DNA of 64,000 nucleotides, taken from the NCBI GenBank assembly GCA_020055645.1, contig CM034546.1, positions 60,760,001 to 60,824,000 of the forward strand, given 5' to 3'. The stretch is from Tomocerus qinae (Eukaryota > Arthropoda > Collembola > Entomobryomorpha > Tomoceridae). The translations under genes and the position numbers were made by a program. The notes below the pieces were generated by a model. That model saw only the letters and a list, made by a program, of their open reading frames with translations, was not told where the DNA came from and searched no databases. Numbering within the stretch: the first letter of the stretch is position 1; each line of letters opens with the position of its first letter. Positions 1-12,490 of the stretch are shown one piece after another.

Positions 1-3000
1 AGGGTGGGGCCTATGTTTACCAGGGTGGGGCCAATGTCTACCATGGTGGGGCCAGAGTCTACCAGGGTGGGGCCAATGTCTACCAGGGTGGGGCCTATGT
101 TTACCAGGGTGGGGCCATTGTCTACCAGGGTGGGGCCTATGTTTACCAGGGTGGGGCCAATGTCTACCATGGTGGGGCCAGAGTCTACCAGGGTGGGGCC
201 AATGTCTACCAGGGTGGGGCCTATGTTTACCAGGGTGGGGCCGATGTCTACCAGTGTGGGGCAAATGTCTACCAGGGTGGAGCCAATGTCTACCAGGGTG
301 GAGCCAATGTCTACCAGGGTGGGGTCTATGTTTACCAGGGTGGGGCCAATGTCTACCAGGGTGGGGCCAATGTCTACCAGGTTGGGGACTATTTTTACCA
401 GGGTGGGGCTGATGTCTACCAGGGTGGGGCCAATGTCTAACAGGGTAGGGCTAATGTCTACCAGGGTGGGGCCTATGTTTACCAGGGTGGGGCCGATGTC
501 TACCAGGGTGGGGCCAATGTCTACCAGGGTGGAGCCAATGTCTACCAGGGTGGAGCCAATGTCTACCAGGGTGGGGTCTATGTTTACCAGGGTGGGGCTA
601 ATGTCTACTAGGGTGGGGACTATTTTTACCAGGGTGGGGCTGATGTCTACCAGGGTGGGGCCAATGTCTAACAGGGTAGGGCCAATGTCTACCAGGGTGG
701 GGCCAATGTCTACCAGGGTGGGGCCTATGTTTACCAGGGTGGGGCCATTGTCTACCAGGGTGGGGCCTATGTTTACCAGGGTGGGGCCTATGTTTACCAG
801 GGTGGGGCCAATGTCTACCATGGTGGGGCCAGAGTCTACCAGGGTGGGGCCAATGTCTACCAGGGTGGGGCCTATGTTTACCAGGGTGGGGCCATTGTCT
901 ACCAGGGTGGGGCCTATGTTTACCAGGGTGGGGCCAATGTCTACCAGGGTGGGGCCTATGTTTACCAGGGTGGGGCCGATGTCTACCAGTGTGGGGCAAA
1001 TGTCTACCAGGGTGGAGCCAATGTCTACCAGGGTGGAGCCAATGTCTACCAGGGTGGGGTCTATGTTTACCAGGGTGGGGCCAATGTCTACCAGGGTGGG
1101 GCCAATGTCTACCAGGTTGGGGACTATTTTTACCAGGGTGGGGCTGATGTCTACCAGGGTGGGGCCAATGTCTAACAGGGTAGGGCTAATGTCTACCAGG
1201 GTGGGGCCTATGTTTAACAGGGTGGGGCCAATGTCTACCAGGGTGGGGCCAATGTCTACCAGGGTGGGGCCAATGTCTACCAGGGTGGGGCCTATGTCTA
1301 CCAGGGTGGGGCCTATGTTTACCAGGGTGGGGCCGATGTCTACCAGGGTGGGGCCAATGTCTACCAGGGTGGAGCCAATGTCTACCAGGGTGGAGCCAAT
1401 GTCTACCAGGGTGGGGTCTATGTTTACCAGGGTGGGGCTAATGTCTACTAGGGTGGGGACTATTTTTACCAGGGTGGGGCTGATGTCTACCAGGGTGGGG
1501 CCAATGTCTAACAGGGTGGGGCCTATGTTTACCAGGGTGGGGCCATTGTCTACCAGGGTGGGGCATATGTTTACCAGGGTGGGGCCTATGTTTACCAGGG
1601 TGGGGCCAATGTCTACCATGGTGGGGCCAGAGTCTACCAGGGTGGGGCCAATGTCTACCAGGGTGGGGCCTATGTTTACCAGGGTGGGGCCATTGTCTAC
1701 CAGGGTGGGGCCTATGTTTACCAGGGTGGGGCCAATGTCTACCATGGTGGGGCCAGAGTCTACCAGGGTGGGGCCAATGTCTACCAGGGTGGGGCCTATG
1801 TTTACCAGGGTGGGGCCGATGTCTACCAGTGTGGGGCAAATGTCTACCAGGGTGGAGCCAATGTCTACCAGGGTGGAGCCAATGTCTACCAGGGTGGGGT
1901 CTATGTTTACCAGGGTGGGGCCAATGTCTACCAGGGTGGGGCCAATGTCTACCAGGTTGGGGACTATTTTCACCAGGGTGGGGCTGATGTCTACCAGGGT
2001 GGGGCCAATGTCTAACAGGGTAGGGCTAATGTCTACCAGGGTGGGGCCTATGTTTAACAGGGTGGGGCCAATGTCTACCAGGGTGGGGCCAATGTCTACC
2101 AGGGTGGGGCCAATGTCTACCAGGGTGGGGCCTATGTCTACCAGGGTGGGGCCTATGTTTACCAGGGTGGGGCCGATGTCTACCAGGGTGGGGCCAATGT
2201 CTACCAGGGTGGAGCCAATGTCTACCAGGGTGGAGCCAATGTCTACCAGGGTGGGGTCTATGTTTACCAGGGTGGGGTCAATGTCAACCAATGGGGGGGG
2301 CTATGTTTACCAGGGTGGGGCTAATGTCAACCAGGGTGGGGCCTGTGTTTACCAGGGTGGGGCGAATGTCTACCAGGGTGGCACCAATGTCTACCAGGGT
2401 GGGGCAAATGTCTACCAGTGTGGTGTCAATGTCTACCAGGGTGGGGTTAATGTCAACTAAGGGGGGGGGGGCTTTGTTTACCAGGGCGGGGCTAATGTCA
2501 ACCAGGGTGGGGCCTACGTTTACCAGGGTGGGGCCAATGTCTACCAGGGTGGGGGCAATGTCTACCAGGATGGGGCTAATGTCTACCAGGGTGGGGCCCA
2601 TGTTTACCAGGTTTGGGCCAATGTCTACCAGGGTGAGGCCGATGTCTACCAGGGGGGGCCAATTTCTACCAGGGTGGGGCCGATGTCTACCAGGGTGGGG
2701 CGAATGTCTACCAGGGTGAGGCGAATGTCTACCAGGGTGGGGCCTATGTTTACCAGGGTGGGGTCAATGTCAACCAATGGGGGGGGCTATGTTTACCAGG
2801 GTGGGGCTAATGTCAACCAGGGTGGGGCTAATGTCAACCAGGGCGGGGCTAATGTCAACCAGGGTGGAGCCAATGTCTACCAGGGTGGGGGCAATGTCTA
2901 CCAGGATGGGGCTAATGTCTACCAGGGTGGGGCCCATGTTTACCAGGTTTGGGCCAATGTCTACTAGGGTGGGACCAATGTCTACCAGGGTGGGGCCTAT

Positions 3001-4730
3001 GTTTACCAGGGTGGGGCCAATGTCTACCAGGGTGGGGCCAATGTCTACCAGGGTGAGGCAAATGTCTACCAGGGCGGGGCCAATGTCTACCAGGGTGGGG
3101 CCAATGTCTATCAGGGTGGGGCCAATGTCCACCAGGGTGGGGCCTATGTTTACCAGGGTGAGGCCTATATTTACCAGGGTGGGGCCAATTTCTACCAGGG
3201 TGGGGCCTATGGTTACCAGGGTGGGTCAACGTCTACCAGGGTGGGGCAAATGTCTACCAGTGTGGTGTCAATGTCTACCAGGGTGGGGTTAATGTCAACT
3301 AAGGGGGGGGGGGCTTTGTTTACCAGGGCGGGGCTAATGTCAACCAGGGTGGGGCCTACGTTTACCAGGGTGGGGCCAATGTCTACCAGGGTGGGGGCAA
3401 TGTCTACCAGGATGGGGCTAATGTCTACCAGGGTGGGGCCCATGTTTACCAGGTTTGGGCCAATGTCTACCAGGGTGAGGCCGATGTCTACCAGGGGGGG
3501 GCCAATTTCTACCAGGGTGGGGCCGATGTCTACCAGGGTGAGGTGAATGTCTACCAGGGTGGGGCCTATGTTTACCAGGGTGGGGCAAATGTCTACCAGG
3601 GCGGGGCCAATGTCTACCAGGGTGGGGCCAATGTCTACCAGGGTGGGGCCTATGTTTAACAGGGTGGGGCCTATGTTTACTAGGGTGGGGCCAATGTCTA
3701 CCAGGGTGGGGCCAATGTCTACCAGGGTGAGGCAAATGTCTACCAGGGCGGGGCCAATGTCTACCAGGGTGGGGCCAATGTCTATCAGGGTGGGGCCAAT
3801 GTCCACCAGGGTGGGGCCTATGTTTACCAGGGTGAGGCCTATTTTTACCAGGGTGGGGCCAATTTCTACCAGGGTGGGGCCTATGTTTACCAGGGTGGGT
3901 CAACGTCTACCAGGGTGGGGCAAATGTCTACCAGTGTGGTGTCAATGTCTACCAGGGTGGGGTTAATGTCAACTAAGGGGGGGGGGGCTTTGTTTACCAG
4001 GGCGGGGCTAATGTCAACCAGGGTGGGGCCTACGTTTACCAGGGTGGGGCCTACGTTTACCAGGGTGGGGCCAATGTCTACTAGGGTGGGGGCAATGTCT
4101 ACCAGGATGGGGCTAATGTCTACCAGGGTGGGGCCCATGTTTACCAGGTTTGGGCCAATGTCTACCAGGGTGGGGCCAATGTCTTTCAGGGTGGGGCCAA
4201 TCCAATGTCTACCATGGTGGGGCCAATGTCTATCAGGGTAAGGCCAATGTCTACCAGGGTGGGGCCTATGTTTAACAGGGTGGGGCCTATGTTTACCAGG
4301 GTGGGGCCGATGTCTACCAGGGGGGGGCCAATGTCTACCATGGTGGGGCCAATGTCTATCAGGGTGGGGCCCATGTCCACCAGGGTGGGCCTATGTTTAC
4401 CAGGGTGGGGCCCATGTTTACCAGGGTGGGGCCGATGTCTACCAGGGGGGGCCAATGTCTACCAGGGTGGGGCCTATGTTTACCAGGGTGGGTCAACGTC
4501 TACCAGGGTGGGGCAAATGTCTACCAGTGTGGTGTCAATGTCTACCAGGGTGGGGTCAATGTCAACCAAGGGGGGGGGCTATGTTTACCAGGGTTGGGCT
4601 AATGTCAACCAGGGTGGGGCTAATGTCAACCAGGGCGGGGCTAATGTCAACCAGGGTGGGGCCTACGTTTACCAGGGTGGGGCCTACGTTTACCAGGGTG
4701 GGGCCAATGTCTACCAGGGTGGGGCCTAAG
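1..4730 (+). repeat. Satellite array, left arm (21-bp unit, G-rich on +)
   Basis: Uninterrupted tandem repeats with a period of 21 bp, each unit holding an AGGGTGGGG core followed by a variable part ending in ATGTCTACC or ATGTTTACC. Variant units recur in a fixed order, giving a higher-order repeat of about 840 bp (40 units): the block at 598-999 reappears at 1438-1839, and a block near 2401 reappears near 3243. Because 21 is a multiple of 3, several frames stay open for long distances, the longest from 4 to 2460. The usual differences between units are non-synonymous in that frame (TCT against TTT), so no protein is supported. The array runs off the left edge of the window. From about 2280 poly-G expansions and 1-2 base slips appear. 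Confidence 0.97.
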
Positions 4731-7480
4731 GTAAACAGAGTTGGGCCTAAGGTAAATATGGTGAAGCTTTAGTGAAACTGATGATTACTGGTGAAGTGGT
4801 ATGTTTAACTGGGTAGGGCCTAAAATAAATAGAATGGGGCCTTACTTAAACAGTAAAGGCGTAATGTCTAACAGGGTTGGGCTGTTGTTAAACAGTATCA
4901 GTATAAGAGGTATGATTAACAGGGTGGGGCCAAAAATAAACAGGGTGGGGCCTTTGTTAAACAGTACAGGCGGTATGTTTAACAGGGTGGGGCCTAATAT
5001 AAACAGGGTGAAGCCTTAGTTAAACAGTACAGGCGGTATGTTTAACAGGGTGGGGCCTAAGGTAAACAGGGTGGGGCCTTAGCTAAATATCGTGAATATT
5101 TAGTAAAACAGTACAGACGGTATGTTTAACATGGTGGGGCCTTTGTTAAACAGTAAATGCGGTATGCTTACCTTACACCCCACCTAGTTAATTATTACAC
5201 CTGTACTGTTTTACTAAGGCCTCACCCTGTTTGTTTTAGACCCCACCCTGTTAAAAAATCACCGCCTGCATACCGTCTGTACTGTTTTACAAAGGCCCCA
5301 CCTTGTTTATCTTTGGCCCAACCCTGTGAAAACATACCGCCTGTACTGTATAACAAAGGCCCCACGTTGTTTTTTTAGACCCCACTTTGTTAAACATACC
5401 TCCTGTTCTGTTTAACCTAGGCTACACCCTGTTTACTTTACGCCACACGCTCTTAAACATTAAGCCTCTACTGTTTAACTAAGACCTTCCCTGTTTATCT
5501 TCAGCCCCACACCGTTAAGCATACCTTCTGTACTTTTTAAAAATGCCCCCTGCTTAAATAAGGCCCCGCGCTGTTAAACGTAACCCTTGTACTTTATAAC
5601 ACTCTGTTTAACCAAGGCTCCACTCTGTTTAACTAAGGCCTCACCCTGTTTAACTAAGGCCCCACCCTGTTTAACTAAGGCCCCACCCTATTAAGCATTA
5701 CGCCTATACTATTTAAATGAGGACCAACCCTGTTTACCTAAGGCCCAACCCTGTTAAACATAACCATTGTACTTTTTAACTAAGGCCTCACCCTGTTTAC
5801 CTAAGGCCTCACCCTGTTTACCTAAGGCCCCACCCTGTTAAACATTACGCCTGTACTTTTTTTAATGCACCATTTAGTTAAGCATAACGTTAGTACTGTT
5901 TAATTAAGGCCCACCCTCTTTTACATAACGCCCCATCCCGTTTAACTAAGGCCCCTCCCTGTTTACCTAAGGCTCCATTAGGTTTAAGTATAGGACCACC
6001 CTGTTTAACTAACGCCCCACTCTGTTAAACATTACGCCTGTACTGTTTTCCTAAATCCCCACCCTGTTAAACATTACGACAGTACTGTTTTACTAAATCC
6101 CCAACATGTTAACTAAAGCCCCACCCTGTTAAACATTACGCCTGTACTGTCCTATTAAACCCCACAATGATAAACATAACCCTTGTACTGTTTAACTAAG
6201 GTCACTCTCTGTTTAACAAAGGCCCAAACCATATTTAATAAGGCCCTAACCATTTTAACGAAGGCCCCTTACTGTTTACCTAAGACCCCATCACGTTTAA
6301 ATAACGCTCCACCCTGTTTACCTAAGGCCCCAACTTGTTAACCATAAACATTGTACTTTATAACTAAGGCCCATCCTGTTTAACTAAGCTCTCACCCAGT
6401 TAAGCATTACGACTGTACTGTTTTACAAAAGGCCCCACTTTGCTTAACTAAGGCCCCACCCTGTTAAACATTACGACTGTACTGTTTTTCTAAAGCCCCA
6501 CCCTGTTTAAAAAAGGCCACACCATGTTAAACATTATCCCTGTACTGTTTTACTAATACCCATCCTGTTTAACTAAAGCCACACCCTGTTTTACTAAGGC
6601 CCCACCCTGTTTACCTAATGCCCCACCCTGTTTACCTAAGCCCCCACCCTGTAAAACATTGTGCCTGTACTGTTTCACCAAGGCCCCACACTGTTAAACA
6701 TTACGACTGTACTGTTTTACTAAAGCCCCTCCGTGTTTAATTAAGGCCCCACCCTATAAATCTAAGGTCCCACCCTATTTATCTTAAGCCCTAACCATTA
6801 TAACTAAGGAGCTAATCTGTGTAATTGGGGCCCCACCCTGTTTACCTAAGGCCCCACCCTGTTAAACATTGTGCATGTACTGTTTTACCAAGGCCCCACA
6901 CTGTTAAACATTACAACTGTACTGTTTTACTAAAGCCCCTCCTTGTTTAATTAAGGCCCCCCATGCTAAACATTACCCCTGTACTGTTTTACTAATCACA
7001 TCCTGTTTAACTAAGGCCACACCCTGTTTTAGTAAGGCCCCACCCTGTTTACCTAAGGCCCCACCCTGTTAAACATTGTGCCCAAACTGTTTTTCCAAGG
7101 CCCCACACTGTTAAACATTACTACTGTACTGTTTTACTAAAGCCCCTCCCTGTTTCATTAAGGCCCTAATCTGTTAAACATTACGACTGTACTGTTTTAC
7201 TAAAACCCCACCCTGTTTAATTAAGGCCACACCCTGTTAAACATTACCCCTGTACTGTTTTACTAAAACCCATCCTGTTTAACTAAGGCCTTACCCTGTT
7301 AAACATTACGCCTGCACAGTTTTATTAAGGCCCGACCCTATTTAACTAAGGCCACAACCTGTTTAAATAAGTCGCCACCCTGTTTACCTAAGGCCCCACC
7401 CTGTTAAACATTGTGCCTGTACTGTTTTACTAAAGCCCCTCCGTGTTTAATTAAGGCCCAACCCTATTTAACTAAGGCCC
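4731..7480. repeat. Degenerate core of the satellite with orientation switch
   Basis: Diverged relatives of the flanking 21-bp unit, with spacings of about 21 and 42 bp. To about 5160 the G-rich strand is + (GGGTGGGGCC followed by TTAAACAG). From about 5178 the C-rich strand is + (CCCCACCCTGTTTAAC, and CCCTGTTAAACATTACGCCTG). The switch lies at about 5161-5178. Units differ far more from each other here than in either outer arm, the reverse of the usual pattern, in which array edges are the most diverged. Confidence 0.9.
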
Positions 7481-10275
7481 CTCCCTGGTAGACATTGGCC
7501 CCACCCTATTTAACTAAGGCCCCTCCCTAGTAGATATTGGCCCCCCCCTGGTAGACATTGGCCCCACCCTGGTAAATATAGGCCCCACCGTGGTAGACAT
7601 TGGCCCCACCCTGGTAGACATTGGCCCTACCCTGGTAGACATTGGCCCCACCCTGGTAGACATTGGCCCCACCCTGGTAGACATTGGCCCCACCCTGGTA
7701 AACATTGGCCCCGCCCTGGTAGACATTTGCCCCTCCCTGTTAGACAGAGGCCCCACCCTGGTAGAAATTGGCCACACACTGGTAGACATTGGCCCCACCC
7801 TGGTAGATGTTGGCCCCACCCTGGTAAACATAGGCCCCATCCTGGTAGACATTGGCCCCACCCTGGTAAACATTGGCCCCACCCCCTGGTAGACATCGGC
7901 CCCACCCTGGTAAACGTAGGCCCCACCCTGGTAAACATAGGCCCCACCCTGGTAGACATTGGCCCCCCCTGGTAGAGATTGGCCCCACCCTGGTAGGCAT
8001 AGGCCCCACCCTGGTAGACATTGGCCCCACCCTGTTAAACATAGGCCTCACCCTGGTAGACATTGGCCCCACCCTGGTAAACATAGGCCCCACCCTGGTA
8101 GACATTGGCCCCACCCTGGTAAACATAGGCCCCACCCTGGTAAACATTGGCCCCACCCTGGTAGATATTGGCCCCACCCTGGTAAACATTGGCCCCACCC
8201 TAATATACATTGGCCCCACCCTGGTAGACATCGGCCCCACCCTGGTAGACATCGGCCCCACCCTAGTAAGTATAGGCCCCACCTCAGTAGACATTGGCCC
8301 CACCCTGGTAGACATTGGCCCCACCCTGGTAAACATAGGCCCCACCCTGGTAGACATTGGCCCCACCCTGGTAAACATAGACCCCACCCTGGTAGACATT
8401 GGCTCCACCCTGGTAGACATTGGCTCCACCCTGGTAGACATTTGCCCCACCCTGGTATACATAGGCCCCACCCTGGTAGACATTGGCCCTACCCTGTTAG
8501 ACATTGGCCCCACCCTGGTAGACATCAGCCCCACCCTGGTAAAAATAGTCCCCACCCTAGTAGACATTAGCCCCACCCTGGTAAACATAGACCCCACCCT
8601 GGTAGACATTGGCTCCACCCTGGTAGACATTGGCTCCACCCTGGTAGACATTGGCCCCACCCTGGTAGACATCGGCCCCACCCTGGTAAACATAGGCCCC
8701 ACCCTGGTAGACATAGGCCCCACCCTGGTAGACATTGGCCCCACCCTGGTAGACATTGGCCCCACCCTGGTAGACATTGGCCCCACCCTGTTAAACATAG
8801 GCCCCACCCTGGTAGACATTAGCCCTACCCTGTTAGACATTGGCCCCACCCTGGTAGACATCAGCCCCACCCTGGTAAAAATAGTCCCCAACCTGGTAGA
8901 CATTGGCCCCACCCTGGTAGACATTGGCCCCACCCTGGTAAACATAGACCCCACCCTGGTAGACATTGGCTCCACCCTGGTAGACATTGGCTCCACCCTG
9001 GTAGACATTTGCCCCACCCTGGTAGACATTGGCCCCACCCTGGTAAACATAGGCCCCACCCTGGTAGACATTGGCCCCACCCTGGTAGACATTGGCCCCA
9101 CCCTGTTAAACATAGGCCCCACCCTGGTAGACATTGGCCCCACCCTGGTAGACATTGGCCCCACCCTGGTAGACATTGGCCCCACCCTGGTAGACATTGG
9201 CCCCACCCTGGTAAACATAGGCCCCACCCTGGTAAACATTGGCCCCACCCTGGTAGACATTGGCCCCACCCTGGTAAACATAGGCCCCACTCTGGTGGAC
9301 ATTGGCCCTACCCTGATAGACATTGGCCTCACCCAGGTAGACATTGGCCCCACCCTGTTAAACATAGGCCCCACCCTGGTAGACATTGGCCCCACCATGG
9401 TAGACTCTGGCCCCACCATGGTAGACATTGGCCCCACCCTGGTAAACATAGGCCCCACCCTGGTAGACATTGGCCCCACCCTGGTAAACATAGGCCCCAC
9501 CCTGGTAGACATTGGCCCTACCCTGTTAGACATTGGCCCCACCCTGGTAGACATTGGCCCCACCATGGTAGACTCTGGCCCCACCATGGTAGACATTGGC
9601 CCCACCCTGGTAAACATAGGCCCCACCCTGGTAGACATTGGCCCCACCCTGGTAGACATAGGCCCCACACTGGTAGACATTGGCCCCACCCAGGTAAACA
9701 TAGGCCCCACCCTGGTAGACATTGGCCCCACCCTGGTAAACATAGGCCCCACCCTGGTAGACATTGGCCCCACCCTGGTAAACATTGGCCCCACCCTGGT
9801 AGACATTGGCCCCACCCTGGTAAACATAGGCCCCACCCTGGTAGACATTGGCCCCACCCTGGTAGACATTGGCCCCACCCTGTTAAACATAGGCCCCACC
9901 CTGGTAAACATTGGCCCCACCCTGGTAGACATTGGCCCCACCCTGGTAAACATAGGCCCCACCCTGGTAGACATTGGCCCCACCCTGGTAGACATTGGCC
10001 CCACCCTGGTAAACATAGGCCCCACCCTGGTAGACATTGGCCCCACCCTGGTAAACATAGGCCCCACCCTGGTAGACATTGGCCCCACCCTGGTAGACAT
10101 TGGCCCCACCCTGGTAAACATAGGCCCCACCCTGGTAGACATTGACCCCACCCTGGTAGACATTGACCCCACCCTGGTAGACATTGGTCCCACCCTGGTA
10201 AACATAGGCCCCACCCTGGAAGATATTGGCCCCTCCCTGGTAGACATTGGCCCCACCCTGGTAGACACTGGTACC
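7481..10275 (-). repeat. Satellite array, right arm (same unit, inverted)
   Basis: Homogenised 21-bp units as in the left arm, but reverse-complemented. The array ends abruptly after about 10270. The right arm carries the same rare variants in the same order as the left. For example, the variant with GGGGACTATTTT next to ACTAGGGTGG at 601-630 appears reversed at about 8540-8570, and the paired GGCTCCACC units at 8395-8450, 8605-8650 and 8965-9010 mirror paired GGAGCC units at about 280-310 and 1010-1050. The arms therefore share a history. A long open frame (7740-10268, -) has the same repeating peptide as the left arm and is judged non-coding. Confidence 0.96.
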
Positions 10276-10416
10276 TGCGTGAAAATTTATATATAAAAAT
10301 ATTATTTCCACCCTGTACGTATTGAGCATGGTGGGGCGGGTGGGGCGCCCCACCCTAGGGAGGGGCTTTTTAGTCTGGCCGTCATTATAGCACTTAAATC
10401 AAGTTAATAAATAAGA
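10276..10416. other. Satellite boundary and short palindrome
   Basis: AT-rich sequence just outside the array. Positions 10338-10355 form a perfect 18-bp GC-rich palindrome (GGGTGGGGC followed by GCCCCACCC), which looks like two half-units of the satellite joined head to head. Confidence 0.6.
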
Positions 10417-10472
10417 AATTCATGACTCTCGAGGTTAACTAACTGAGAAGTTAACCTCGAGAGTCATGAATT
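10417..10472. repeat. Perfect 24-bp inverted repeat (hairpin)
   Basis: Arms 10417-10440 and 10449-10472 are exact reverse complements with an 8-base loop. The stem contains a CTCGAG site and GTTAAC. It could form a stable cruciform or RNA hairpin. It is isolated, with no recognised gene beside it. Confidence 0.9.
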
Positions 10473-11290
10473 ACATTTGAAATTGTATACCATAAGTTTC
10501 TGAATTATTAGTTTTAGGATTATATTTATACAGAACTTAGGTGGCAAGATTTCATGACAGAAAAACACCGTAAACAAGTCACTTTTCTTAACATCAATAT
10601 ACAAGACTCAAATATCAGTAACAAAAAAGAATCAATATACATTTTAGTTGTGTAGCTTACAATAATAGCCAAGTAATTACATGTCCTTATTATAATAAAC
10701 TAAATAGTTATAAATTGTCCGCGGCAACTGCCCTTTTTTATCTGCCCCCTTCTCATCCTTTATTATTAATAATCCTAAGGGTACACATAAGCCTTACATT
10801 CTATAGTAAAGACAGATGTTATTAGTATTACATTTCTAATAACAAGAATTAGGTGTGAAATAGAGCAATGTGTCTACTCATTTTGAAAGAATGGGATTAG
10901 GGATTGGTAAGTGCTTAGATCACTTACTTGAAACTATATTAAGCAAACATCCATAAAATTAAGTAACCTACTTAACTGTTACAAAATAACTATACAGTTT
11001 AAGATGTAAAATAACCTTAATTTGAAATATATATAACAAGTATAAATATATGTAAATATATATAAATAATGGAATATAACAAGCAATATATAAAACGGGA
11101 TAATCATTCATTATTACCTACAAAAAATTAGCAAATTATTTTCTTCACAAAATTGAAAATGTTCTCGAATGTCTTAATTGTTCACAGTTACAGTATTATC
11201 ATATCATAATAATTATATTATTCGTCCCTACATTCTGACGTTGTTGCGGGTTGTATTTTCATATCTACTTGTCTGTTTAAATGTTATTTT
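10473..11290. other. Intergenic, AT-rich
   Basis: No coding signal was recognised. There are runs of TATATA-type low-complexity sequence around 11020-11090. Confidence 0.6.
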
Positions 11291-11600
11291 CAAATTTAAT
11301 AGAGAGTGAATTGTGATGTTCAAATTTAATAGAGAGTGAATTGTGATGTTCAAATTTAATAGAGAGTGAATTGCAGGCACGTATCTAGAAATTTGGTCAA
11401 GGGGGGCGGAACCAAAAATGATGCCAAAAATAAGACATATTCGCGCGAAGCGCGAAAAATTTTTGCAATTTTTGGCCTCTTTTGGAAAAAATCCTCTCTT
11501 TTTCTCAGGTTTAGGGGGGGCGCTGCGCCCCCCCCCGCCCCCCTACTGGATACGTGCTTGGTGAATTGTGATGTTCAAATTTAATAGAGAATAAATTACC
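11291..11600 (+). repeat. 30-bp tandem repeat, about 4 copies, split by a MITE
   Basis: Copies begin at 11291, 11321 and 11351 (CAAATTTAAT then AGAGAGTGAA). The third is interrupted at 11373 and resumes at 11561, and a fourth, diverged copy follows. The MITE insertion postdates the tandem duplication. Confidence 0.9.
11374..11560. mobile_element. hAT-type MITE, family A, copy 1
   Basis: A 187-bp element with terminal inverted repeats: the left end is CAGGCACGTATC, and the right end GATACGTGCTTG is its complement with one mismatch. It is flanked by a perfect 8-bp target duplication, GTGAATTG (11366-11373 and 11561-11568). The interior has a G run, a core with TTCGCGCGAAGCGCGAA, and a C run. 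An 8-bp duplication and CA(G/A)G termini are typical of the hAT superfamily. There is no coding capacity. Confidence 0.9.
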
Positions 11601-11691
11601 ACATAAACTAAATTGATTTTTCACCAATGTTGATTTCTCTGGAGGTACGATTTTTGAAATGTTTGAAATTGATTTTCTCCCAGTGATAAGA

Positions 11692-12490
11692 CTATGATTC
11701 ATTGTGAATTGTCTTTTTATGTCGCTGCATACTTCCTTGATGAGCAAACGATCTTCCACATACATTGCACTTATATGGCTTTTCTCCGGTGTGAACTCTT
11801 GTGTGAATGTTTAAATCATTTTTATGCGAAAATCTTTTACCACAGAGACTACAATTGATAGACTTTTCACCAGTGTAAATTCTTACATTATGCTGATATA
11901 AATGCCCTTTCACCGAAAATATTCTTTCACAAAAGTTACATTGGTAAGGTTTTTCTCTAGTGTGGATTCTTGTGTGATTTTCTAAATGGACATTGGACTT
12001 AAAATCTTTGCCACACAAATTTTTGCTGACTGTGTAGTCTTGTAGTATGAGTGGTTAACTTACTTCTTTCGGAAAATGATTTATTACAGAATTTACAATG
12101 ATAATCTTTTCTCATATTGTGGATTGTCATATTATGTCGAACCAATGTTCGTTTTCTAGAAAATGATTGGTGTTGGAATGGCTTTTCATCACTGTGAATT
12201 CTTATATGTTGGGATAATTGTGCTTTCCACGGAAATGATTCTACACACAACGTACATTGGTAAGGTTTTTCTCTAGTGTGGATTCTTGTATGATTATTTA
12301 ATTGGATATTGTATTTAAAATCTTTGCCACACAAATTGCACCGATGTAATTTTTGCTGACTGTGCATTCCTGTATGAGTGGCTATAAATTTCTTATTTCC
12401 GAAAATGATTTACAGTAAAATTTGCTAAAAGTTTTCCTCACTGTGGGTTTTCATATGTTGAACCAACGTTGAAGGATAAAGTTGTTCTGG
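11692..12490 (-). pseudogene. C2H2 zinc-finger protein, broken copy
   Basis: About eight C2H2 units linked by HT(G/R)EKPY-type linkers, reading on - in two frames (12367 to 11999, then 12018 to 11692), with a further degenerate finger above 12368. Four or five fingers keep both Cys and both His. One has lost its cysteine pair (FQHQSFSRKRTL), and one ends HNVRIY in place of a final His. The frames are broken by a 14-bp loss near 12015-12025. The same stretch at about 12325-12345 still has those bases, and the loss is flanked by a short AATT repeat. The intact family is usually nuclear and binds DNA. No start codon or upstream exon is visible, so this is called a decayed fragment. Confidence 0.85.

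Noticed and set aside
4-2460. Open frame of 818 codons in the satellite (and 842 codons on - at 7740-10268)
   Set aside because: Period 21 keeps frames open by arithmetic. Unit differences are mostly non-synonymous, several frames are open at once, and there is no start context, intron or domain.
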